From NCBI GenBank assembly GCA_002314855.1, contig DCHQ01000100.1, positions 1 through 8,700 of the forward strand: a DNA stretch of 8,700 nucleotides, written 5' to 3'. Position 1 is the stretch's first letter, and each line of letters starts with the position of its first letter. Below the pieces are notes generated by a model, which saw only the letters and a program-made list of their open reading frames with translations, had not been told where the DNA came from and ran no database searches. This document shows, one piece after another, positions 1-6,508 of this stretch. Both the position numbers and the translations under genes were made by a program. The DNA is from Lachnospiraceae bacterium UBA1748. Lineage in GTDB: Bacteria; Bacillota; Clostridia; Lachnospirales; Lachnospiraceae.

Positions 1-692
1 GTAGCATATGTAGAGAACTTGAATCCCTTTCTGAAATCAAACTTCTCAACAGCCTTAATAAGACCAAGGTTACCTTCCTGAATAAGGTCAAGGAATAACA
101 TACCACGGCCTACATAACGCTTAGCAATAGAAACTACAAGACGAAGGTTAGCCTGTGAAAGTTCCTTGGCTGCATCCTTACCATCCTCGATAATCTCATT
201 ATTAGCATCAATTTTTTTCTTAAGACTCTTTTTCTTATTAGCATTAGTCTCAGCATCATACTCAGCCTGAAGTGCTTTATTCTCTTCTTCCTTAGCCTGG
301 CCAAGTTCCATTCTTTTAGCTATCTCAATTTCCTCGTCAGCTGAAAGGAGCTGTACTCTACCAATCTCCTTGAGATACATTCTTACAGGGTCTTCGATAC
401 TTACACCATCACCAAGAGACTTCTCAAGGCTTTCAACAGATAAATCAAGGTCCTCTGTATCCTCGAATACCATATCGTCTTCTGGCATATCATCTTCAGC
501 TGGCTGCTCAATCTTAAGAACTATTTTGTTCTTATCAAGAGCTTCCCAAATCTTATCAAAATCCTCTTCTTCAAGTCCAAGCTCTGCGAAGTTGGCAATT
601 ACCTCATTGTACTCTGCAAAACCTTTCTTCTTGGAAGCAGTAATAAGCTCCTTGATTTTCTCGTCAAATTTTACCTGTGTAGCTTCATCCAT
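1..692 (-). CDS. rpoD: RNA polymerase primary sigma factor (RpoD/SigA), N-terminal 230 residues, 3' part off-window
   Basis: This is the housekeeping sigma factor, which binds core RNA polymerase in the cytoplasm and recognises -35/-10 promoters. The visible 230 codons hold an acidic N-terminal region 1.1 (about residues 1-90), region 1.2 with DPVRMYLKEIGRVQLLSADE (101-120), and the start of region 2 with ANLRLVVSIAKRYVGRGM (181-198), LDLIQEGNLGL and the KFDFRKGFKFSTYAT core-binding/-10 melting segment (217-231). The frame stays open to base 1, so regions 2.4, 3 and 4 lie outside. The start at 692 is set by AGGTGG at 701-706, 8 nt upstream. It follows dnaG by 23 nt and is almost certainly cotranscribed with it. 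Oddity: about 50 highly charged, Lys/Glu/Asn-rich residues (131-180) separate regions 1.2 and 2.1, against about 15 in Bacillus subtilis SigA as I recall it. Identity is very secure. Confidence 0.97.
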   Translation of the reverse strand, partial: MDEATQVKFDEKIKELITASKKKGFAEYNEVIANFAELGLEEEDFDKIWEALDKNKIVLKIEQPAEDDMPEDDMVFEDTEDLDLSVESLEKSLGDGVSIEDPVRMYLKEIGRVQLLSADEEIEIAKRMELGQAKEEENKALQAEYDAETNANKKKSLKKKIDANNEIIEDGKDAAKELSQANLRLVVSIAKRYVGRGMLFLDLIQEGNLGLIKAVEKFDFRKGFKFSTYA

Positions 693-700
693 TTTTTAGT

Positions 701-706
701 CCACCT
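701..706 (-). promoter_or_regulatory. Ribosome binding site of rpoD
   Basis: Read on the minus strand this is AGGTGG, within AAAGGTGG, 8 nt before the ATG at 692. It lies in the 23-nt gap after the dnaG stop codon, so rpoD has its own strong initiation site even though it is transcribed with dnaG. Confidence 0.8.
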
Positions 707-715
707 TTCAACTAC

Positions 716-2488
716 TTATAATTTTGCTTTAGTTTTTAGAATTTCCAGTTCCTTCTTACTTTTCAGGAGCTGGTTAACAATTGTGATGTCCTTGTTAGGA
801 GCACCTGTATAGTAAGCTATTGAGCCCGATTTAACCGCTATGACCACATCCTTTAGGGCCTTTTCTGATTCTTCTTCGGTTTCTATGGCTTCAAGCTTAG
901 TATTAAATATTTCTGCAACGCACCGCTGCTCTTCCACATCTTCAAAGCTGTCTATTATGGCTGCGGGATTCAGGTTATTGTTTTCAAGTCCCTGAAACAT
1001 CAGGCCAGCCACTTTCTTGTAAAGCTCATCAACGAAATCATCAACAGAAATATATTCTTTTACTTTGTTATACAGCGAGTTATCTTCAATTAAGTACGTA
1101 AGAAGCAGTCGCTGTGATTTCTTAATTCCATCCTCGGCCGTCATCTTCTTGGTGCCACTTCGTAGCACAACTGGCGACGACGCTGCATCCGTGGTTACTA
1201 TATTCTGAGAATGCTTGTATACAAGCTTTTTCATACTATCCTTTGGTATGCTGAAGGTTCTGCATACAGCATCGAGATAGTTATCTCTCTCCATATCTTC
1301 ACTGAATACCAGGAGCTTTTTAGCAACCTCATTATGATATCTGGTTAACTCATCTGGATCCTGAAGATTATACTGCTCCTTGGCTTTACGAACCTCAAAC
1401 ATAAATCCGTTCTCAGCTTCGTCTATCCTCTTTTGGAATTCCTCGGCTCCCAGGTTCTTAATGAATTCATCTGGGTCTTTATATGGCTCAAGATTAATTA
1501 CCTTACAGCCAAGACCTGCCTCCCTAAGGATACCAATGTTTCTAAGAGCCGCCTTCACACCTGCGCCATCACTATCGTACGCAAGCAGTACATTCTTGGT
1601 ATAACGCCTAATTAACACGGCATGTCCACTTGTAAATGCTGTACCAAGTGATGCTGCTGCCTGAGTAAATCCAGCCTTATGCATCGCTATAACATCCATA
1701 TAGCCCTCGCATAGGATAATCTGGTCCTTACGCGACATCCTGGCCTTATCAAGGGCATAAAGGTTATTAGACTTACTAAATATATCTGTTTCAGGTGAGT
1801 TCAAATATTTAGGCTCACCAGCTCCAAGAACTCGTCCACCAAATGCTATAACCTTATGATTAATATCCGTTATCGGAAACATTACTCGGTTAATAAACCT
1901 ATCAGACATACCATAGCGTTCATTAAAATTAAACAATCCAGAATCTATAAGTATCTTATCCGAATAATCCTTACTTCGTAGATATTTGTAAAGGTCATCA
2001 GTATATTGCAGTGAATAACCAAGGCCAAAATTCTTCATGGTCTCGTCATCAAGCTCACGCTTTCTAAAATAATCAAGACCAAGCTTACCAGGATTGCTTC
2101 GTAGCTGATAATAGAAATATTTGGCAGCCTCTTTATTAATCTCCATAAGCTGCTGTTTTCTACTGGCCTTCTGCTTCATTTCCTCGGAATATTCCACCTC
2201 AGGAAGCTTAATGCCTGCCTTATCAGCAAGAAACTTAACTGCTTCTACGAATGAGTAGTTCTCATACTCACGTACAAAGGTAATAACATTACCACCCTTA
2301 CCGCATCCAAAGCAGTGATAAAACTGACCATTCTGATTAACACTGAACGAGCCTGTCTTCTCATTATGGAAGGGACATAACCCAACATAATTGTTGCCCC
2401 TCTTTTTTAACTGAACATAACCCGAGATAATATCCACAATATCATTGCGGCTACGTACCTCATCGATTATCTCGTCAGGATAATACAT
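716..2488 (-). CDS. dnaG: DNA primase DnaG
   Basis: This primase synthesises the short RNA primers for Okazaki fragments and works with the replicative DnaB/DnaC helicase at the fork. At 590 residues it has the normal length. The N-terminal CHC2 zinc-binding domain shows Cys38, His41, Cys59 and Cys62 (CPFH, then HCFGCGKGG). The catalytic core follows, with a DnaG N-terminal segment (about 120-250, including FGGRVL and PKYLNSPET) and a Toprim domain with Glu261 in ILCEGYMDVIAMH, Asp305/Asp307 in YDSDGAG, and KDPDEFI at 338-343. The C-terminal 150 residues are poorly conserved and correspond to the helicase-interaction domain. The start at 2488 is supported by GGAGAGG at 2492-2498. It sits 15 nt after the dgt-like gene and 23 nt before rpoD, so the three form one transcription unit. 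No defect was seen. Confidence 0.98.
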   Translation of the reverse strand: MYYPDEIIDEVRSRNDIVDIISGYVQLKKRGNNYVGLCPFHNEKTGSFSVNQNGQFYHCFGCGKGGNVITFVREYENYSFVEAVKFLADKAGIKLPEVEYSEEMKQKASRKQQLMEINKEAAKYFYYQLRSNPGKLGLDYFRKRELDDETMKNFGLGYSLQYTDDLYKYLRSKDYSDKILIDSGLFNFNERYGMSDRFINRVMFPITDINHKVIAFGGRVLGAGEPKYLNSPETDIFSKSNNLYALDKARMSRKDQIILCEGYMDVIAMHKAGFTQAAASLGTAFTSGHAVLIRRYTKNVLLAYDSDGAGVKAALRNIGILREAGLGCKVINLEPYKDPDEFIKNLGAEEFQKRIDEAENGFMFEVRKAKEQYNLQDPDELTRYHNEVAKKLLVFSEDMERDNYLDAVCRTFSIPKDSMKKLVYKHSQNIVTTDAASSPVVLRSGTKKMTAEDGIKKSQRLLLTYLIEDNSLYNKVKEYISVDDFVDELYKKVAGLMFQGLENNNLNPAAIIDSFEDVEEQRCVAEIFNTKLEAIETEEESEKALKDVVIAVKSGSIAYYTGAPNKDITIVNQLLKSKKELEILKTKAKL

Positions 2489-2503
2489 AAACCTCTCCGT
2501 ATT

Positions 2504-3508
2504 TTAACCGTGCCAGCTCTTAGGCACATATAACTCCTCATATAGTGATATTGCGTAGTGGTCAGTCATTGCGCCCACATAATCACATACCACTCGATCA
2601 ATTCGCTCACCAAAATCAAGCATTGATAAGTATTCTGGTGGTAACTGGTCTTTATTACGTATAAAATGATTGAACAGTGTTTCTATAAGCGCCTCTGCCT
2701 TATGCTCCTCAGCTTTGGCAATAGAGCTTTGATACACTCTTTCAAACATAAAGTTTCTCATCTTCTTCATAGCTTCAGCAACATCTGGTGACATTGAAAT
2801 ATCATTTTTGTCAAAGCTGTAATTCACTATATCGTGAATAAATGAATCAAGGCGTTCTCTTGTGGTGTATCCAAGAACCTCACCTATTTCCTTTGGTACA
2901 TCACTATCCTTAAGAATACCACCTCTTATAGCATCATCCATATCGTGATGAATATAAGCAATTTTATCGGATAAACGTACAATCTTGCCCTCTAATGTAA
3001 AAGGCATTGATGATGTCTGATGATTAAGAATACCATCTCGTACCTCATATGTAAGATTAAGTCCCTGACCATCCTTCTCAAGTACATCAACTGTACGTAC
3101 ACTCTGCACATTATGCTCAAATCCAAGTGAACACACTCTATTAAGTGCTCGCTCACCTGCATGACCAAATGGTGTGTGCCCAAGGTCATGACCAAGCGCG
3201 ATAGCCTCGACAAGCTCTTCATTAAGTCTCAGCGCCTTGGCTATAGTTCTTGCGTTCTGAGATACCTCGAGTGTGTGTGTAAGTCTTGTTCTATAATGGT
3301 CGCCTTCTGGGGTAAGAAATACCTGAGTCTTATCCTTAAGTCTTCTAAATGACTTACTGTGAATAATACGGTCTCTGTCTCGCTGAAATACAGGTCTAAT
3401 GTCACACTGAGGCTCTTCCTTTAATCGGCCTCTGCTCTTCTCACTAAGAGTAGCATATGGTGACAAATTGTTTCTTTCCATCAGCTCCAGCTGTTCTCTC
3501 ACTATCAT
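2504..3508 (-). CDS. dgt: dGTPase-like HD-domain deoxynucleotide triphosphohydrolase
   Basis: This is a member of the Dgt/HD phosphohydrolase family, which cleaves dNTPs (dGTP in the founding enzyme) to deoxynucleoside and tripolyphosphate and so trims DNA precursor pools in the cytoplasm. With the start used here (334 residues), metal ligands are His78 (TRLTHTLEV), His107-Asp108 (GHDLGHTPFGHAGE) and Asp181 (RLSDKIAYIHHDMDDA). The N-terminal FQRDRDRIIHSKSFRRLKDK and the TPEGDHYRTRLTHT stretch are typical of the family. Substrate preference cannot be read from sequence. The frame extends to a GTG at 3532, but no ribosome binding site precedes that codon; AGAGG at 3516-3520 sits 7 nt before the ATG at 3508, so 3508 is preferred. 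It is the first gene of a dgt-dnaG-rpoD operon, a known clostridial arrangement, and dnaG follows after 15 nt. Confidence 0.93.
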   Translation of the reverse strand: MIVREQLELMERNNLSPYATLSEKSRGRLKEEPQCDIRPVFQRDRDRIIHSKSFRRLKDKTQVFLTPEGDHYRTRLTHTLEVSQNARTIAKALRLNEELVEAIALGHDLGHTPFGHAGERALNRVCSLGFEHNVQSVRTVDVLEKDGQGLNLTYEVRDGILNHQTSSMPFTLEGKIVRLSDKIAYIHHDMDDAIRGGILKDSDVPKEIGEVLGYTTRERLDSFIHDIVNYSFDKNDISMSPDVAEAMKKMRNFMFERVYQSSIAKAEEHKAEALIETLFNHFIRNKDQLPPEYLSMLDFGERIDRVVCDYVGAMTDHYAISLYEELYVPKSWHG

Positions 3509-3515
3509 AATTAAT

Positions 3516-3520
3516 CCTCT
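3516..3520 (-). promoter_or_regulatory. Ribosome binding site that fixes the dgt start at 3508
   Basis: The minus strand reads AGAGG followed by 7 nt (ATTAATT) and then ATG at 3508. The alternative upstream GTG at 3532 has only AT-rich sequence in front of it. This decides the shorter 334-residue protein. Confidence 0.7.
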
Positions 3521-3532
3521 CACAATACACAC

Positions 3533-3547
3533 TTTGTATAATACAAA
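3533..3547. promoter_or_regulatory. 15-bp palindrome in the dgt leader, possible operator
   Basis: The plus strand reads TTTGTAT-A-ATACAAA, a perfect 7-bp inverted repeat around one central base, 25 nt before the dgt start codon. It overlaps the T tail of the upstream terminator by three bases. The only candidate -10 box for dgt-dnaG-rpoD seen nearby (TATTAT on the minus strand, 3538-3543) lies inside it, and no convincing -35 was found. The symmetry and position would suit a repressor site, but part of it arises from the AT-rich -10-like sequence, so this is tentative. Confidence 0.3.
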
Positions 3548-3578
3548 AACGCGCCTAATATATTATTCGGCGCGTTTT
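3546..3578 (-). terminator. Rho-independent terminator after the membrane methyltransferase-like/DUF218 gene
   Basis: The 10-bp stem AAAACGCGCC (3546-3555) pairs perfectly with GGCGCGTTTT (3569-3578) around a 13-nt AT-rich loop. Read on the minus strand, the GC-rich stem ends in a run of five T (3549-3545). It lies 38 nt after the stop codon at 3617 and separates this gene from the dgt-dnaG-rpoD operon. In the plus direction a short AGGA/TCCT repeat and T-run (3579-3595) follow, but no plus-strand gene ends here. Confidence 0.85.
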
Positions 3579-3616
3579 AGGAAAATCCTTTTTTTATTTT
3601 CTATTTTTTACAGAAT

Positions 3617-4987
3617 TTAGAGCCATCCATTCGTTACGACAATAAATAACAAACCAAAGAACTCTCTAACTGTATAATGAATTCCGATTGGGAAAAGTGT
3701 TAGAGCCGGAACACCGTATACATAGTGGTCCTGAAGGCTTGCCTGAAGCCTAGCTCTGTATATATGAAAGCTGTTGGTAAGTACACCTATCTTGGCACCC
3801 TCATCCCCGCGGTCCTTAAGTATCAGATAACTGTACCTGATATTTTCTTCTGTACTAGTAGAACGCTCTTCCTTAATCAGTCTTTCTTCTGGTATGCCCA
3901 TACTTAGAAGTTCCCTGCGCATACACTCAGCTTCACTTATCGCCTCATCTGGTCCCTGACCGCCTGATAATATAAGTATTGCATCAGGATGATTCATACT
4001 GTATTCATAAGCAGTATTAATACGCTGCTGAAGTGGTCTTGAAGGTCTGCTGCCATTAAGGCCAGCTCCAAGTACTATTACGTAATCAAGGTCATCTGGT
4101 GCTGGACTGTTCGCATTAAAGATAACAAGACTCTCACCAATTAAAAATAAGACAATACAGAAAAGTGCTATTCCCTGATACACTACTGACAGCCATTTTG
4201 GTATCTTTCTTTTTCCATTTATTACCTTGGTCAGCATATATATTCTAAGAACTGAGAATAATGCAATTAACACCCATACCCAGCCAAGTGACAATGCAAA
4301 CCCAACATATAAGAGGCATATTCCGTAGTAAACAATCGAGAATATACCAAGGCATATGTAAAAGAATCTTCTTAACTTATCCCATGTAAGCTTGCCATAG
4401 CCAAGATATCTCTTGGTTTCTTTTTTATAATCCACATATTCTTTGCCAAATATAGTCGGAAGAAACTTCTCTTCCTCCAGAATCTGAAGATGAAGCATAA
4501 TCATCGCAAATAATGTAAATATCAAAAGAACAGGATTGAAATACATAAGTAGTATACCTATATATACCAAATCAAAACCTAGAAATGCCGGATTTCTACT
4601 GTATTTATATATCCCAGTCTTTATGATCTTAATCTCTGGCTCATTCATTATAGCCGATTCATATTCTGAAGGTATACCTGCTCTCCAACTATCCCGCATC
4701 GTATATACTGCCAGGAAAAATATACAGTCGCCAACAGTGCAAAATATTACACCGAACAACTTAAATACCAATCCAAACATGGACTGAGTCATTAATATAC
4801 TAATAATCTCTACTAAGACAACTGAGTATGTAGCTATCTTAAGCAAAAGTTCTACGCGAAAAAGATGTCCCTCCTTCCCCTTTGCCATCTGATCAGTTTC
4901 TATGCCCTTTATCTTCTGCTTTATCATCTTGATAATATATATTCCATAAAATATACCAAGAAACATAAGTGCCATTGCTCTATACAT
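3617..4987 (-). CDS. Integral membrane protein: isoprenylcysteine/phospholipid methyltransferase-like domain fused to a DUF218 (YdcF/SanA/ElyC-like) domain
   Basis: A 456-residue polytopic membrane protein of two parts. Residues 1-200 carry hydrophobic segments near 2-22, 48-68, 72-95 and 136-168. They also carry the ICMT/PEMT signature: GIYKYSRNPAFLGFDL (125-140), then EEEKFLPTIFGKEYVDYKKE (171-190). In that family it forms the S-adenosylmethionine site of lipid or prenylcysteine methyltransferases. More membrane segments (about 208-230, 233-250, 268-290) lead to a DUF218 domain (301-436) with DYVIVLGAGL, SRPLQQRINTAYEY, ILSGGQGPDE, SEAECMRREL, ERSTSTEENI and TNSFHIYRARL. DUF218 proteins such as SanA and ElyC act in envelope integrity or cell-wall lipid-carrier metabolism; their chemistry is poorly known. 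A role in envelope lipid modification is inference only. The start is fixed by AAGGGG at 4994-4999, 6 nt upstream. The preceding gene ends 56 nt away; a terminator follows. Confidence 0.8.
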   Translation of the reverse strand: MYRAMALMFLGIFYGIYIIKMIKQKIKGIETDQMAKGKEGHLFRVELLLKIATYSVVLVEIISILMTQSMFGLVFKLFGVIFCTVGDCIFFLAVYTMRDSWRAGIPSEYESAIMNEPEIKIIKTGIYKYSRNPAFLGFDLVYIGILLMYFNPVLLIFTLFAMIMLHLQILEEEKFLPTIFGKEYVDYKKETKRYLGYGKLTWDKLRRFFYICLGIFSIVYYGICLLYVGFALSLGWVWVLIALFSVLRIYMLTKVINGKRKIPKWLSVVYQGIALFCIVLFLIGESLVIFNANSPAPDDLDYVIVLGAGLNGSRPSRPLQQRINTAYEYSMNHPDAILILSGGQGPDEAISEAECMRRELLSMGIPEERLIKEERSTSTEENIRYSYLILKDRGDEGAKIGVLTNSFHIYRARLQASLQDHYVYGVPALTLFPIGIHYTVREFFGLLFIVVTNGWL

Positions 4988-5013
4988 ACTTCTCCCCTTC
5001 TCATTCTAGTATT

Positions 5014-5019
5014 ATTATA
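5014..5019 (-). promoter_or_regulatory. Possible -10 box upstream of the membrane protein gene
   Basis: The minus strand reads TATAAT 26 nt before the ATG at 4987, in the 56-nt gap after the nuclease-ATPase gene. The hexamer 17 nt upstream of it (TTTAAT, 5037-5042) is a poor -35 match. The site could start a separate transcript, but in AT-rich DNA a lone TATAAT is weak evidence, and readthrough from the preceding gene is equally possible. Confidence 0.3.
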
Positions 5020-5043
5020 TTTACTCTGTTAGAGCTATTAAAT

Positions 5044-6507
5044 TTAATTCCCCTGAACTATACTTAATATGTTTTCTATGAGCTCTTCATTGTTTTTAAC
5101 AACAACTGCCAGCGCTTCCTTGCCTCTGCTAAGGCCATGGAACACATTAACTACCCTACGCTTTCCATGGTTCTCCCTGGACCTAAGGTAGTCATCATCG
5201 TAGTAAAAATCTTCATCTAATACCATAGCTACCTTTTCATATTCACCTGAAACTGCCTTATCGATATGCTCAGCACCAAGGGTATTAGTCAATCTATTAT
5301 CATTCTCATATATATACATATATCCATCATCAATAAGTGAACTAAGAATGATGTTCTTTTCCTCATCGTCCCTGGCATACATAATATTCACACTAGGAAA
5401 ATACCTTCTGTGATTTCTTCTGTCATAATGCATCAGACAATGAATAAACGATGATAATTCTGCATTAGTTCTTATTCTATTTGTCATTCTGTACTTAACA
5501 AAGCCTTCCTGACTTTCAAAAACATGGATGCTCTCTCTCTTTAATTCCGCGGTAGCTATAACATCCTCGCAGTCATATGATACTATTACTGGAATCTTAT
5601 GGCTAGCGGCATATTCACATATATTTTCCATCATGACTTTCGATGCTCTGTGTCCTTCATCTATAAGTATCACACTATAGCCCGATATATCAGGAAGCGG
5701 ACCAGAAATTGTACCATCGAAGAAGTCGATTCTCTTAAGTCGCTCATCCAGTCTTTTTAACTCTAATGGGAATGAGCCACAGTGGAATATTGCTGCCGAC
5801 TGCTTTACTGTCAGACTCATTGCAAGATCATATAAAAGTAATGTCTTGCCTGTTCCAGGCGCACCAGTAAAGCCCTGAAATAAAGCTACGCCGTCACTTA
5901 TATTTTTAGTGATACGATATGCTATATCCTTCTGCTGAGATGTCAGGAAATATTCGTTATTCAGGAATCTGTCTGGCTCAGCTAAAGGCGAGAAGATATA
6001 ATCCTCTTCTCTTATGAGCTCTTCAATATCTCCAGAAAGTGGATTCTCAAGGCTTCTTATATCATCCATAAGAACATCAAATCCCACATCAATTAATTTC
6101 CCACTATTTGTAAGCCTAACTAGCCTGTCTATTTTACTGATATATGTATATGACCTGATAGAACGACCAAGAAACCCTAGGTAATACCTGTTCTGCACCA
6201 GCTGTTTCTTGATTTTATCATCAGATACTATGTCGCTCTTTAGCTCAATATTGATGATTTTGTCACTGCCTACTCTAAGTAAATCAAATTCTTTTCCAAG
6301 CTTTGGAACCTGATATGAATAATAAAACCCAAGCTGATTAACAGTAGCCTTCTCCTGCATCAAGTGCCCCACTAGCTTACTTATTCCTTCTATCTCCCAC
6401 TCCTTAATCTTAAGGAACCTAAATCTAGCCGACATCTGTCGTTCCATTTTCTGTATGCTATTGTTATTCGTTAATCTGGTTAACGCATAAATATTATTCG
6501 GCTTCAT
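5044..6507 (-). CDS. PD-(D/E)XK nuclease-like domain fused to a superfamily 1 helicase-like (DUF2075-type) ATPase
   Basis: This 487-residue protein is probably a cytoplasmic nucleic-acid ATPase with its own nuclease. The N-terminal domain has Asp75 in KEFDLLRV, Glu88-Leu-Lys90 in INIELKSD, and Gln105-x3-Tyr109 in QLVQNRYY, the spacing of PD-(D/E)XK nucleases of the RecB/lambda exonuclease style. The C-terminal ATPase has a Q-motif-like LTSQQ (188-192), Walker A GAPGTGKT (215-222), Walker B ILIDEGHRA (Asp283-Glu284), a motif III-like VSYDCED, MTNRIRT (Arg344/346) and a motif VI-like VFHGLSRGKEAL with Arg461. The frame opens further up to 6579, but that would overlap the upstream gene. The ATG at 6507 has AAGGGG at 6514-6519 with 6-nt spacing and lies one base after the upstream stop. 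Family members are usually labelled only as ATP-binding proteins; substrate and role are unknown. DNA repair, RNA handling or defence are all possible. Confidence 0.8.
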   Translation of the reverse strand: MKPNNIYALTRLTNNNSIQKMERQMSARFRFLKIKEWEIEGISKLVGHLMQEKATVNQLGFYYSYQVPKLGKEFDLLRVGSDKIINIELKSDIVSDDKIKKQLVQNRYYLGFLGRSIRSYTYISKIDRLVRLTNSGKLIDVGFDVLMDDIRSLENPLSGDIEELIREEDYIFSPLAEPDRFLNNEYFLTSQQKDIAYRITKNISDGVALFQGFTGAPGTGKTLLLYDLAMSLTVKQSAAIFHCGSFPLELKRLDERLKRIDFFDGTISGPLPDISGYSVILIDEGHRASKVMMENICEYAASHKIPVIVSYDCEDVIATAELKRESIHVFESQEGFVKYRMTNRIRTNAELSSFIHCLMHYDRRNHRRYFPSVNIMYARDDEEKNIILSSLIDDGYMYIYENDNRLTNTLGAEHIDKAVSGEYEKVAMVLDEDFYYDDDYLRSRENHGKRRVVNVFHGLSRGKEALAVVVKNNEELIENILSIVQGN

Positions 6508-6508
6508 A

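Noticed and set aside
370..699. Open frame of 109 codons on the plus strand, antisense to rpoD
   Set aside because: It lies wholly opposite conserved sigma factor codons, gives a Ser-rich low-complexity product with no recognisable domain, and arises from the codon bias of the minus-strand gene.
3509..3532. Eight-residue N-terminal extension of the dgt-like protein from a GTG at 3532
   Set aside because: No ribosome binding site precedes the GTG, whereas AGAGG at 3516-3520 serves the ATG at 3508.
3579..3595. AGGA-AAA-TCCT repeat followed by a T run on the plus strand
   Set aside because: The 4-bp stem is too short for a terminator by itself, and no plus-strand gene ends there; it is probably incidental to AT-rich intergenic sequence.
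4536..4787. Open frame of 83 codons on the plus strand inside the membrane protein gene
   Set aside because: It is antisense to the hydrophobic segments and ICMT-like motif of the real gene, with no ribosome binding site evaluated as convincing and no recognisable product.
5021..5036. Small inverted repeat CTCT-GTT-AGAG between the nuclease-ATPase and membrane protein genes
   Set aside because: A 4-bp stem with no T tract is too weak to be a terminator and is expected by chance in a gap of this size.
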